DNA of 25,760 nucleotides from an uncultured Bartonella sp. GTDB lineage: Bacteria; Pseudomonadota; Alphaproteobacteria; Rhizobiales; Rhizobiaceae. Position numbers and translations under genes: made by a program. Within the stretch, counting starts at the first letter, position 1; every line of letters begins with the position of its first letter. The stretch spans positions 1 through 25,760 of the forward strand of contig CAMLON010000021.1 of the NCBI GenBank assembly GCA_946481695.1, written 5' to 3'. The notes under the pieces were generated by a model that had not been told where the DNA came from, did no database searches, and was given only the letters and a program-made list of their open reading frames with translations. Below, in pieces: positions 1-7,935 of this stretch.

Positions 1-488
1 CGAAACCGGGGGTGAAATTCCGCGATATTACCACTTTGATGGGCAATGCCGGTGCTTTCCGGCGCACCATTGACGCGCTGGTTTACCCCTATATAGGGCT
101 TAAAGTCGATAAAATTGCCGGTGTGGAAGCTCGCGGTTTCATTCTGGGCGGGGCTGTTGCCCACCAGCTTTCGGCAGGCTTCGTGCCCATCAGGAAAAAA
201 GGCAAATTGCCTTATGACACGGTGCGTATTGCCTATAGTCTTGAATATGGCATTGATGAAATGGAAATGCACCGCGATGCGGTGAAACCCGGCGAACGCG
301 TGGTTCTGGTGGATGATCTTATCGCCACCGGTGGAACAGCCATTGCCGCAGCCGAGCTGTTGCACCAGATTGATGCGGAAATCGTTGCAGCCTGTTTTGT
401 CATCAATCTGCCCGACCATGGTGGCGCCGACAAGCTTCGCCAATTGGGGGTTGATGTCCATACACTCGTTTCTTATGAAGGCGATTGA
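1..488 (+). CDS. apt: Adenine phosphoribosyltransferase, 5' end cut by window
   Basis: Apt makes AMP from adenine and PRPP in cytoplasmic purine salvage. The frame is open to the first base of the window and reads [16 protein letters not shown], so the GTG at 12 is internal (the Val of PGV) and roughly 20 N-terminal residues lie outside the window. The visible protein carries the family blocks [21 protein letters not shown] and the PRPP-binding loop [13 protein letters not shown]. It ends at a TGA at 486-488, at the usual Apt length. A hairpin plus T-rich tract follows at 614-655 and probably ends transcription. Family assignment is secure; only the true start cannot be seen. Confidence 0.96.
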   Translation, partial: KPGVKFRDITTLMGNAGAFRRTIDALVYPYIGLKVDKIAGVEARGFILGGAVAHQLSAGFVPIRKKGKLPYDTVRIAYSLEYGIDEMEMHRDAVKPGERVVLVDDLIATGGTAIAAAELLHQIDAEIVAACFVINLPDHGGADKLRQLGVDVHTLVSYEGD

Positions 489-1103
489 AGCTTGAAGCCT
501 TTAAAACGTGGTTCTCTTTTAAAATGTAGCAGCGCGTTTAAAAGTAACCAAAGATGTTTTCAACGAAAGCTGTTTTTTGCTTCATTCTTTTCAGATAAAT
601 CAATTTTATAGAGCAGGCGTTTTTTTAACGCCTGAGTGCTCTTGATTTTCTTTCTTCCCAACCGGCTTTGAAATTCTAATCGTCGACGGCTAATGGCCGA
701 TCACCAAGAGAACAATCAAATCCAATAGAGCAATCAAATAATGCCGGTTTTTCATTCTCGCCGCACATTCGATGTGTCTTTGGCTTCGCTTTGAAGCGTC
801 TTTACCGTGTTTATCGGTGCGTTCACAAAAATTGCACGGTGAAAGAACCGGACGTTACAAGCCGAACGGCCTTTTAAAGGATGTAATGCTTGAAATAAAA
901 ACGTTTGACGAGCTTGTTTTTAAAAAACACAGATTATCCAAAAAAACCGGAGACTAATGTAAGGAAACAAGCCTAAAACTTGAAATGAGTATAACAGTCT
1001 TGAATATACAATTAAAAATACCTGAAATGAAGAAATTTATAAATTAATACTCATTAAAAGAATTATTAAAATAAAAAATAAATTTAAAAAATTAATAAAA
1101 ATT
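489..1103. other. Gene-poor, AT-rich intergenic region after apt
   Basis: Apart from the hairpin at 614-634, no convincing gene or RNA is seen. A 61-codon open frame at 772-957 has no clear ribosome binding site and no recognisable similarity. From about 960 to 1100 the DNA is extremely A/T-rich with many A and T tracts, which may act as curved or UP-element-like DNA in front of the promoter at 1104. Confidence 0.6.
614..655 (+). terminator. Putative intrinsic terminator after apt
   Basis: An 8-bp perfect stem (CAGGCGTT at 614-621, AACGCCTG at 627-634) with a TTTTT loop is followed by a T-rich stretch (ttgattttctttctt). It lies 126 bases after the apt stop. The distance is longer than usual, but there is no other gene it could serve. 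Confidence 0.6.
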
Positions 1104-1128
1104 GGAACCATTGGAAGTTTTATACGTT
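1104..1128 (+). promoter_or_regulatory. Putative EcfG (general stress sigma) promoter
   Basis: The sequence has GGAAC at 1104-1108 and CGTT at 1125-1128, separated by exactly 16 bases. This is the known -35/-10 pattern of alphaproteobacterial EcfG (RpoE-type, PhyR-NepR controlled) promoters. The expected start would lie near 1135, giving a leader of about 30 bases before the ATG at 1168. I searched by eye for the same pattern elsewhere and found no other copy placed before a gene in this window. Confidence 0.6.
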
Positions 1129-1167
1129 TTATTTAAGTAATTCAAATTTTTTAATGAGGCGTATTAA

Positions 1168-1608
1168 ATGAAAAGACTGGCACTTATCACTGTTTTAGCA
1201 GCAACACTCGCAGGAACCGCTATTGCGCAATCTCCAAAAGTTACGATCGAAGCACCAAAAGAACCGGCTTCGGAAGTTAAGCTACCGAATGGTGATGTCG
1301 TTGTTCGTTATGTCACACCGACCGAAACCGATTTTATTGCTTCCAGCTTGATTGATACGAAAGTTTTGAACAAGCAAGATCAGGCAATCGGCCAGATTAA
1401 AGACATTATCATTCGTCAGAACAATGTTGCAGGCATTGTTGTGGGTGTTGGCGGTTTCCTTGGTGTTGGCGAACGTTATGTTGTGGTCGACCCGACAAGC
1501 ATTTACATGCGTCACGAAAACGGAGCATGGAAGGTTGTCGTCAACGTTACCAAAGAGAGTCTGATGGCTGCTCCGGAATTCAAATATGAAGAGCATAAAA
1601 AGCTCTAA
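1168..1608 (+). CDS. Secreted PRC-barrel domain protein
   Basis: This is a small exported protein of 146 residues. A Sec signal peptide (MKRLALITVLAATLAGTAIA, cleavage probably after residue 20) leads to a mature part with a PRC-barrel-like fold from about residue 52 to 135 (FIASSLIDTKVLNK, then QIKDIII, GIVVGVGGFLGVGERYVVVD and VVVNVTKESL). PRC-barrel proteins of Rhizobiales are mostly of unknown function; several belong to stress regulons. A GAGGCG ribosome binding site lies about 8 bases before the ATG. The gene is a single unit: a putative stress promoter at 1104-1128 in front and a strong terminator at 1669-1706 behind. Function beyond an envelope or stress role cannot be inferred. Confidence 0.88.
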   Translation: MKRLALITVLAATLAGTAIAQSPKVTIEAPKEPASEVKLPNGDVVVRYVTPTETDFIASSLIDTKVLNKQDQAIGQIKDIIIRQNNVAGIVVGVGGFLGVGERYVVVDPTSIYMRHENGAWKVVVNVTKESLMAAPEFKYEEHKKL

Positions 1609-1668
1609 GCTTTGAGATTGTACTGAAGCAATTTCATCGAATTATCTTGCAGTTTGAAATCTGACCTT

Positions 1669-1706
1669 AAGCCATCCGGTAAATGCATTTACCGGATGGC
1701 TTTTTT
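1669..1706 (+). terminator. Strong intrinsic terminator after PRC-barrel gene
   Basis: A 34-base perfect palindrome (1669-1702; arm AAGCCATCCGGTAAATG) is followed by a T run that ends at 1706. It lies 60 bases after the stop codon. Confidence 0.88.
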
Positions 1707-2342
1707 CCAAAAAAATGATTGCCCCGCTAAAAATGCCCCGTCGTCTTATCTCTAAAACGTAATGTTTTCTGGTTCCGGTAAACGGTAGCATATTAACAAA
1801 ATTTCCAAATCTTTTGACAAAACCGGAGAAGCTTAATTCTTTTAAGAAGCTTAATTCTTTTAAAAATAACTTGGTTGATAGAAGGGGCAGGCGACGCTCG
1901 CGAGGAGATGGGCAAGCTTATAGCCGGATGGCGGTAAATAGCGGTTGAAAATAGCAAATAGCATTCGCAAGAAGCTGCCCGTTCTTTTCGATAAATTGAC
2001 CAAACAGAAAAAGACAACGCCTTTAGGAGAAGAACAAGCTTCGGGCTTTAATAGATCGGGCGGCGTGACGCCCCTAGGCGCCGTAGCCACTAGAGAAGAA
2101 GAGCTTCACATCATTCTCGACGATATAGACATGAAGCATCGCTGACGCGATTGATTTTTATGACAAGTAACAACGAGACGGAACGGTAAGGTGCACGCGT
2201 TTTAAAAACAGCGATAAATTCTGTTAAATGTCCGGACTATTGTGAGAAGGGGCGAGCTCGGTTTTAGTGCCGACAACCTTCAAATTTGTCTCGCGCAAAG
2301 CCGTCCAAGAAAAATTGAATGATATAGGAAAAATTCAAACAG
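1707..2342. other. Intergenic region without a recognised gene
   Basis: This lies between two convergent genes. It contains an 18-bp tandem duplication (aagcttaattcttttaag at 1829-1846, repeated with one change at 1847-1864). An open frame at 1945-2145 (TTG start, 66 codons) has no good ribosome binding site and no recognisable domain. No tRNA or known RNA motif was seen. Confidence 0.5.
1829..1864. repeat. 18-bp tandem duplication
   Basis: The unit aagcttaattcttttaag occurs twice head to tail, the second copy ending in A instead of G. It looks like a slippage or duplication product in non-coding DNA. Confidence 0.85.
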
Positions 2343-2376
2343 CGAAAAAAAGGAAAACGCAAAATGCGTTTTCCTT
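2343..2376 (-). terminator. Intrinsic terminator of ychF
   Basis: On the minus strand an 11-bp perfect stem (AAGGAAAACGC / GCGTTTTCCTT, 2350-2360 with 2366-2376) is followed by a run of seven T. It lies about 45 bases downstream of the ychF stop. Confidence 0.88.
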
Positions 2377-2421
2377 GTTAGTCTGTTTTGTAATGGGCAA
2401 GGAAAAAGAAAAAGGTGGTTT

Positions 2422-3525
2422 TCAGGAATTATGCTTGAAAAGCATGACATCGCCATCTTCGACAACATAATCCTTACCTTCGTCGCGTGCCTTACCCGCT
2501 TCTTTGGCAGCCACTTCACCACCGAGATCGACATAGTCCTGATAGGCGATTGTTTGCGCACGGATAAAACCGCGTTCAAAATCGGAATGGATAACACCTG
2601 CTGCCTGCGGGGCTTTGGTGCCACGTTTGATGGTCCATGCGCGAGTTTCTTTAGGGCCGCAAGTGAAATAGGTGATAAGATCAAGGAGATGATAGCCTGC
2701 GCGGATCAACCGGTCGAGTCCCGGTTCATGTAACCCCAGTTCTTCAAGATACTCTTTGGCTTCTGCATCCGGCAATTGCGCAACTTCTGCTTCGATCTCG
2801 GCCGAAATAATAACACTTTCGGCACCTTGTTCGGCGGCCATTTTCTCGACAGCTTTCGAAAAATCATTGCCTGTTGCCGCATCGCTTTCGGCAACATTGC
2901 AAACATAAAGCACCGGTTTGGAAGTCAACAAATTGAAAGAATCGAGAATTTGCCTATCATCGGCGGAAATGTCTTTGATGAGGAGCCGCACCGGCTTGCC
3001 ATTCTGCAAAAGCTTCAAAGCCGCTTCCATCATAGGAAGAACAGTCAATGCTTCCTTGTCTTTGCCGGTGGCGCGTTTTCTCATCTGCACAATGCGCCGC
3101 TCGAGACTTTCAAGATCGGCAAGCATCAATTCTGTTTCGACGGTCGCTGCATCCGACACCGGATCAATCCGGCCTTCGACATGGGTGATATCTTCATCAA
3201 TGAAACAGCGCAGCACGTGCACAATGGCATCGACTTCACGAATATTGGCCAAAAACTGGTTGCCTAGTCCTTCGCCCTTGGAAGCGCCGCGAACAAGGCC
3301 GGCAATATCGACAAAGCTGATGCGCGTCGGGATAATTTCTTTCGAACCGGCAATGGAAGCAAGCTTTTTTAACCGCGGATCAGGCACAGCAACTTCGCCG
3401 GTATTCGGTTCGATTGTACAAAAAGGATAATTGGCAGCCTGAGCCGCAGCCGTTTTTGTCAAAGCGTTAAACAGTGTGGATTTGCCCACATTGGGTAATC
3501 CGACGATACCACATTTAAAACCCAT
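2422..3525 (-). CDS. ychF: Redox-regulated Obg-family ATPase YchF (OLA1 type)
   Basis: This is a complete 367-residue translation-associated P-loop NTPase. The G1/Walker A loop GLPNVGKST is at residues 9-17 and the G3 motif DIAGL at 73-77. The position of the usual NKxD motif reads NVAE (210-213), the known change that makes YchF prefer ATP over GTP. A coiled-coil insert covers roughly residues 130-165 and a C-terminal TGS domain covers about 283-366. A GAGAA ribosome binding site precedes the ATG. It is divergent from the L,D-transpeptidase gene across a 212-bp gap. In related genomes it often lies just after pth; here pth and rplY are nearby on the same strand but separated by the transpeptidase gene. 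Confidence 0.97.
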   Translation of the reverse strand: MGFKCGIVGLPNVGKSTLFNALTKTAAAQAANYPFCTIEPNTGEVAVPDPRLKKLASIAGSKEIIPTRISFVDIAGLVRGASKGEGLGNQFLANIREVDAIVHVLRCFIDEDITHVEGRIDPVSDAATVETELMLADLESLERRIVQMRKRATGKDKEALTVLPMMEAALKLLQNGKPVRLLIKDISADDRQILDSFNLLTSKPVLYVCNVAESDAATGNDFSKAVEKMAAEQGAESVIISAEIEAEVAQLPDAEAKEYLEELGLHEPGLDRLIRAGYHLLDLITYFTCGPKETRAWTIKRGTKAPQAAGVIHSDFERGFIRAQTIAYQDYVDLGGEVAAKEAGKARDEGKDYVVEDGDVMLFKHNS

Positions 3526-3560
3526 GGAAATTCTCGCAATCCGGTAAGCTTTTCAACATG

Positions 3561-3596
3561 ACTGGTTCTATAGCACGTTTTTTAACAGAAACCAGT
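3561..3596. repeat. Inverted repeat in the ychF/transpeptidase divergent region
   Basis: ACTGGTT at 3561-3567 pairs with AACCAGT at 3590-3596, with two further pairs beyond a one-base bulge. It sits 36 bases upstream of the ychF start. It could be an operator or a leader hairpin; no known binding site is recognised. Confidence 0.4.
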
Positions 3597-3737
3597 TAAA
3601 GAGCCGATTATGATGCGAAAAAGATACAGCTCATAGTTTTTTCCAATGCTTCTCGTTTTTGCCAAAAACTTGCCTATTTTAACCATTGGCTAAACTTTCA
3701 GTGTTAGCAACAATCCGATATTTTGTATGGAGTTATC

Positions 3738-4406
3738 ATGAGGCAACTGTCTCGGCGTACATTCATCATTGCAGCACCTTTGGCTCTTGTGGGCTGCGTA
3801 AGCAATCAACCTCAAGTTGAACAGTCATGGCCGGTTCCGGCCGATATCAAAGCACTTTACGGTCCGGTGATGAACGAAGCTTATCCGCTTCCGGCTGTTG
3901 ATATGAGCAAGATCAACCCGAAATACTGGCGCCAGGAAGTGGCATTCAACGGGCCTTATTCACCCGGAACGCTGGTTGTCGATACGCAGGCACGTTTCCT
4001 CTATCTTGTTCAGGAAAATGGGCGTGCTCTGCGTTACGGTGTCGGAGTCGGAAAAGCCGGTCTGGCACTCGAAGGTGAAGCCGTCGTTCAATATAAACGT
4101 ATGTGGCCGATGTGGCATCCGACACAGGATATGATGGAGCGCGAACCCGACCGTTACGGACATCTCGGCGATGGCATGCCGGCAGGCCCCGATAATCCGC
4201 TGGGTGCACGCGCACTTTATCTTTTTAAGGATGGTCGGGACACATTGTTCCGGATTCATGGCTCCCATGAAGAATGGTCAATCGGCAAGGCGGTATCGAG
4301 CGGGTGTATCCGTTTGCTCAATCAGGATATTATCGATCTTTATGGCCGGGTACCCGAAGGCACTCATGTCATTGTTCTGCAACACAACGAGCAGGGGCTT
4401 TCCTGA
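3738..4406 (+). CDS. L,D-transpeptidase (YkuD domain), putative lipoprotein
   Basis: The enzyme class forms 3-3 peptidoglycan cross-links or attaches proteins to peptidoglycan in the periplasm. I chose the ATG at 3738 because GGAG lies 5 bases before it; an in-frame TTG at 3723 would add five residues. From this start the protein has 222 residues. The N-terminus has twin arginines (SRRTF, residues 5-9), a hydrophobic core and a lipobox ending LVGC at residue 20, so it is probably a lipoprotein, possibly Tat-exported. The YkuD domain covers about residues 75-214 with the catalytic block H174 ... SSGCIR (Cys190, Arg192). Substrate specificity cannot be told from the sequence. Confidence 0.92.
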   Translation: MRQLSRRTFIIAAPLALVGCVSNQPQVEQSWPVPADIKALYGPVMNEAYPLPAVDMSKINPKYWRQEVAFNGPYSPGTLVVDTQARFLYLVQENGRALRYGVGVGKAGLALEGEAVVQYKRMWPMWHPTQDMMEREPDRYGHLGDGMPAGPDNPLGARALYLFKDGRDTLFRIHGSHEEWSIGKAVSSGCIRLLNQDIIDLYGRVPEGTHVIVLQHNEQGLS

Positions 4407-4409
4407 AAT

Positions 4410-4433
4410 GGTGCCGGAAAACAGGCACCTTGC
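4410..4433 (+). terminator. Weak hairpin after L,D-transpeptidase
   Basis: GGTGCC (4410-4415) and GGCACC (4424-4429) form a 6-bp stem with an 8-base loop, three bases after the stop codon. Only a short T-containing stretch follows, so termination is uncertain. Confidence 0.35.
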
Positions 4434-4667
4434 ATCTATAACAACCTGAAAATCGACATTTCGCGCTTGAAAGAAGTGTTCTCGAGCAGGCCGAGCTTAT
4501 CCGCATAAAACTTCACCCGACGTGACTATGACAGGCCGGATATAGCCGTTCCGGCGTCGGGCAGAGCTATTCATGCGGGCTTTGAATCAAGGGCTTAGTT
4601 TTTAGATAAGGCCAAGCTGCACATTTTATCGGATGTATTTGCTTTAAGATGAGTGAAGCGAATTGAT

Positions 4668-5381
4668 CTAGTCGTTATTTTTGAACAGTTTTTTCAACAT
4701 GTCGGCCATCGGGCCGGTGGCAGGAAGCTCTTTTGCCTTGTGCGGGCGGGCTTGCCGGATGTGGCTTTGGCTTTTGGGCTTGTCGCCGCCAGTTTTGTGC
4801 TCGTTTATTGTTTCACTCTCGTGAGCCAATGATATACGATTCATAAACAGGCTGTCTTTGCCGTTTATAAGCAAGCCGAGATTGTCAGCTAATGATTGGA
4901 GAAGGGGATCAAGCCATTCATGATCGGCTTTGGAGAAATTGCCAAGCACGTGGTTTGTCACTTGTTCCTTTGATTGGGGATGGCCGATGCCGATGCGAAT
5001 GCGGCGATAATTGTTGCCGCAATGGGCGTCAATGGATTTTATGCCGTTGTGGCCGCCGCTCGAGCCACCGGTTTTGACCCGCAATTTGCCGGGTACAAGA
5101 TCAAGTTCATCATGAATAACAATGATGTTTTCCGGTTGCAACTTATAAAAACGCATTGCTTCGCCAACAGCCTGACCGGAAAGATTCATATAGGTTTGAG
5201 GTTTAAGAAGAAGGACTTTTTCACCTTCTATCGTGCCATTGGAAATAAGCGCGTTGAATTTCTTGTTCCAGGGGGAAAACTTGTATTTTCGATTGATTTC
5301 GTCAACCGCCATAAAACCGATATTGTGCCGGTTATCCTGATATTCGATACCGGGATTGCCGAGACCGGCAATAAGCAACAT
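4668..5381 (-). CDS. pth: Peptidyl-tRNA hydrolase
   Basis: Pth releases peptides from prematurely dropped peptidyl-tRNA and is normally essential. The 237-residue protein shows the complete active-site set: Asn9 in GLGNPG, His19 (RHNIGF), Asn66 (YMNLSG), Asp91 (HDELD) and Asn112 (GGHNGIKS), matching the E. coli N10, H20, N68, D93, N114 pattern. The catalytic domain ends near residue 185. A Lys/Gly/His-rich C-terminal tail of about 50 residues follows, which is common in Rhizobiales and absent from E. coli. It lies 59 bases downstream of rplY on the same strand, with a hairpin in the gap. Confidence 0.97.
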   Translation of the reverse strand: MLLIAGLGNPGIEYQDNRHNIGFMAVDEINRKYKFSPWNKKFNALISNGTIEGEKVLLLKPQTYMNLSGQAVGEAMRFYKLQPENIIVIHDELDLVPGKLRVKTGGSSGGHNGIKSIDAHCGNNYRRIRIGIGHPQSKEQVTNHVLGNFSKADHEWLDPLLQSLADNLGLLINGKDSLFMNRISLAHESETINEHKTGGDKPKSQSHIRQARPHKAKELPATGPMADMLKKLFKNND

Positions 5382-5402
5382 GGATAAACCTCATTTGGAA
5401 AG

Positions 5403-5437
5403 AAAGGCGGAAAAAATTTTCCCGCCTTTTTTTAAAA
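5403..5437 (-). terminator. Hairpin between rplY and pth (terminator or attenuator)
   Basis: AAAGGCGG at 5403-5410 pairs with CCGCCTTT at 5422-5429, with an A/T loop. On the minus strand it follows the rplY stop and precedes pth. T tracts lie on both sides of the stem. It may reduce rather than fully stop read-through into pth, since pth has no other obvious promoter. Confidence 0.6.
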
Positions 5438-5440
5438 AAA

Positions 5441-6100
5441 TTATTCAGCTTTTTCTTCAGTTGTCTCAGCAGGTGTTTCTTCCGTTGCTGCTGTGGCTTC
5501 ATCCGTTGCCGGTGTTTCATCTTCAACAGGCAATGCAACAGGAGCTGCAATGGTTGCAATGGTGAAATCGCGGTCTTTGATGAGCGGCGTAACACCTTCC
5601 GGCAATTTGATGTCGGAAATGTGGACGGAATCACCAACTTCCAAACCGGTAAGATCAACCTTGATAGCTTCCGGAATGTGGTGAGCCGGAACTGCAAGTT
5701 CGACTTCGTGGCGAACAATGTTCAAAACGCCACCGGTCTTGATGCCGGGAGCTTCTTCTTCGTTAAGGAAGTGGACAGGAACATTGACGTGAACAACCGA
5801 TTTTTCCGTAACACGCAAGAAATCGACGTGCATCGGGAAGTCACGAACCGGATCAAGCTGGAAATCGGTCGGCAAAACTTCAATCTTCTCGTTGCCGACT
5901 TCGATTGTGGCAATCGTTGTGAAGAATGCGCCACCATGGATCTTGTAAAAGATATCCTTATAGGGAAGAGCAATAGAAAGTGCCGGCTTTTTGTCGCCGT
6001 AAATAACTGCTGGAACAAGACCGTTGCGGCGAAGGTGACGAGAGGACCCCTTACCAACCCGTTCGCGTGCTTCGGCCTTGAGTGTGTAAACTTTACTCAT
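5441..6100 (-). CDS. rplY: 50S ribosomal protein L25/general stress protein Ctc
   Basis: This is a 219-residue CTC-type L25 that binds 5S rRNA in the large ribosomal subunit. The N-terminal L25 domain covers about residues 1-95 ([44 protein letters not shown]). The C-terminal beta domain covers about 96-190. A low-complexity Ala/Thr/Glu tail (from about residue 195) ends the protein and is typical of alphaproteobacterial L25. AAGGAC lies about 8 bases before the ATG. It is followed by pth, the usual rplY-pth arrangement. Confidence 0.96.
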   Translation of the reverse strand: MSKVYTLKAEARERVGKGSSRHLRRNGLVPAVIYGDKKPALSIALPYKDIFYKIHGGAFFTTIATIEVGNEKIEVLPTDFQLDPVRDFPMHVDFLRVTEKSVVHVNVPVHFLNEEEAPGIKTGGVLNIVRHEVELAVPAHHIPEAIKVDLTGLEVGDSVHISDIKLPEGVTPLIKDRDFTIATIAAPVALPVEDETPATDEATAATEETPAETTEEKAE

Positions 6101-6238
6101 GGCTTAAGTCCTTTTCAAAAATTGGAGATCCATGCGGGGAACTTTCAACAGCTCCGGACATGAATATGGAAAAAGGCAAAGATTATCCCCTTATCCATTC
6201 CGCGTTGCCTCCAAGGGTGTCGACACGGATTGGGGTGC

Positions 6239-6244
6239 TATAAT
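6239..6244 (+). promoter_or_regulatory. Possible -10 box upstream of the HerA-type ATPase
   Basis: A perfect TATAAT occurs in the rplY/ATPase divergent region, 167 bases before the ATG at 6406. No good -35 hexamer is found at 16-18 bases spacing, so this is a weak call. Confidence 0.25.
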
Positions 6245-6405
6245 GGAAAGATTGGAAGCTTGCAAGAGTTGTGGGAAAAAATGACGTTTTTTCCACCTTT
6301 CGACCAGGAAATGGTAAAAGAAAACATGCGAAAAGAATCAACCACATTTTTTAAAGCGGGTCTATTTCTGTTTCAAAATCCGATTTGTCATGTGATGGGT
6401 CGGCA

Positions 6406-7935
6406 ATGACGGTCGATATCAATCTCGGAACAATCTTTGAACGCGGAGCGCTCAAGGGCTCGAAAGTGGCGAGCCTTGATCTGGAAGAATTATTGGCAAC
6501 CCGCTTATTGGTACAGGGCAATTCCGGCTCGGGAAAATCGCATTTGTTGCGCAGACTGCTTGAGCAAAGCGCCCATTGGGTTCAGCAATGTGTGATCGAT
6601 CCCGAAGGCGATTTCGTTACGCTTGCCGATAAGTTCGGCCATGTGGTTGTCGAAGCACAACGCACCGAACTCGAATTGACACGTATTGCCGCGCGTGTGC
6701 GACAGCATCGTGTTTCTGCTATTTTGAACCTTGAAGGGCTTGATACCGAACAGCAAATGCGCGCTGCAGCGGCATTTCTTGGCGGGCTTTTTGACGCCGA
6801 ACGTGATTATTGGTATCCGCTTCTGGTGGTGGTTGACGAGGCGCAATTATTTGCGCCCGCTGCCGCAGGCGATGTTTCCGACGAAGCGCGCAAGCTTTCG
6901 CTTGGTGCCATGACAAATCTCATGTGTCGCGGTAGAAAACGTGGACTTGCCGGTGTTATTGCTACCCAGCGTCTTGCAAAGCTTGCAAAAAATGTTGCTG
7001 CTGAAGCTTCCAACTTTTTAATGGGGCGCACATTTCTTGATATTGATATGGCGCGCGCTGCCGATCTATTAGGTATGGAGCGCCGTCAGGCGGAAATGTT
7101 CCGCGATCTCGAGCGCGGGCATTTCGTGGCACTTGGTCCGGCTTTGTCGCGTCGTCCGCTTCATGTGGTGATTGGCCCCGTGGAAACGGCTGCCCGTTCA
7201 ACAAGTCCAAAGCTTGTTCCTTTACCGCAAGCGCCGGTTGACGCCGAAGACCTGATTTTTACGCCTTCACCTGAAGAAATGATTATGCCGGTGCGCCGTA
7301 CACCGCCGCCGACACCTCCCAAACCCACCAATGAATTATTGGAAGAGCTGGTGCGCCAGAAACAGGAAGAGCCGCAAGAAGCCCAAAGCCTCTTTCCTGA
7401 AATTGACGAAAAGGAACGCGAAGCCGAACTTGATGTGGTGCTGCGCGAAATCGTTGATGACAAGGATGCCTCTTTCCGTTCGATTGCTGTGCTTTATCAG
7501 GATTTTCTGGTGCGTTGTCGAATTCATCGTGTTCAGGGTGAACCGCTTGATCTTGCCCAATTCAGGCGCAAGCTTGCCGTTGCACAGGCCGCTATTGACG
7601 AAGATATGGCTGCAAGTGAAATCTGGCAAAAGGCTTTGCAACTTTCGGAAACGCTGACGGATGATATTCAGGGTGTATTTCTGAATGTCGCGGAAGCTGC
7701 GGTAAGTGGCAAGCCTTGTCCTTCCGATGCAACGCTTGCCCGTCTTTATGGCACCCATTCGCTAAGCCGTGCCCGTCATCTGTTGACCTATTTCGAAGAA
7801 CGTGGACTTCTGGTGGTCAGAACCGATTTTGGCGGCAAACGCATTGCTGCTTTCCCCGAACTTGGACTTGAAACATTACCGGGAGATCCCGAAGCACCTG
7901 ATAATCTCGTCAGCAAGGAAGATGCTGCAGAATAG
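6406..7935 (+). CDS. HerA/DUF87-type P-loop ATPase
   Basis: This is a HerA/FtsK-like ATPase of about 509 residues. I prefer the ATG at 6406; an in-frame TTG at 6385 would add seven residues, and neither start has a strong ribosome binding site. The Walker A motif is GNSGSGKS (residues 38-45), Walker B is LLVVVDEAQ (139-147, Asp144 and Glu145), with a sensor-like IATQR (185-189) and MGRTF (206-210, possible arginine finger). A Pro-rich linker (about 297-308) joins a C-terminal charged helical part and a possible winged-helix end (TLARLYG...). HerA proteins of archaea work with the nuclease NurA; no nuclease gene lies beside this one, so a DNA-processing role is only inferred. It stands alone between rplY and prs. 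Confidence 0.88.
   Translation: MTVDINLGTIFERGALKGSKVASLDLEELLATRLLVQGNSGSGKSHLLRRLLEQSAHWVQQCVIDPEGDFVTLADKFGHVVVEAQRTELELTRIAARVRQHRVSAILNLEGLDTEQQMRAAAAFLGGLFDAERDYWYPLLVVVDEAQLFAPAAAGDVSDEARKLSLGAMTNLMCRGRKRGLAGVIATQRLAKLAKNVAAEASNFLMGRTFLDIDMARAADLLGMERRQAEMFRDLERGHFVALGPALSRRPLHVVIGPVETAARSTSPKLVPLPQAPVDAEDLIFTPSPEEMIMPVRRTPPPTPPKPTNELLEELVRQKQEEPQEAQSLFPEIDEKEREAELDVVLREIVDDKDASFRSIAVLYQDFLVRCRIHRVQGEPLDLAQFRRKLAVAQAAIDEDMAASEIWQKALQLSETLTDDIQGVFLNVAEAAVSGKPCPSDATLARLYGTHSLSRARHLLTYFEERGLLVVRTDFGGKRIAAFPELGLETLPGDPEAPDNLVSKEDAAE

Noticed and set aside
772..957. 61-codon open frame in the AT-rich region after apt
   Set aside because: No ribosome binding site and no similarity recognised; sits in non-coding-like sequence.
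1945..2145. 66-codon open frame (TTG start) between the PRC-barrel gene and ychF
   Set aside because: No good ribosome binding site, unusual start, no recognisable domain, and a similar-sized frame on the other strand; composition not convincing.
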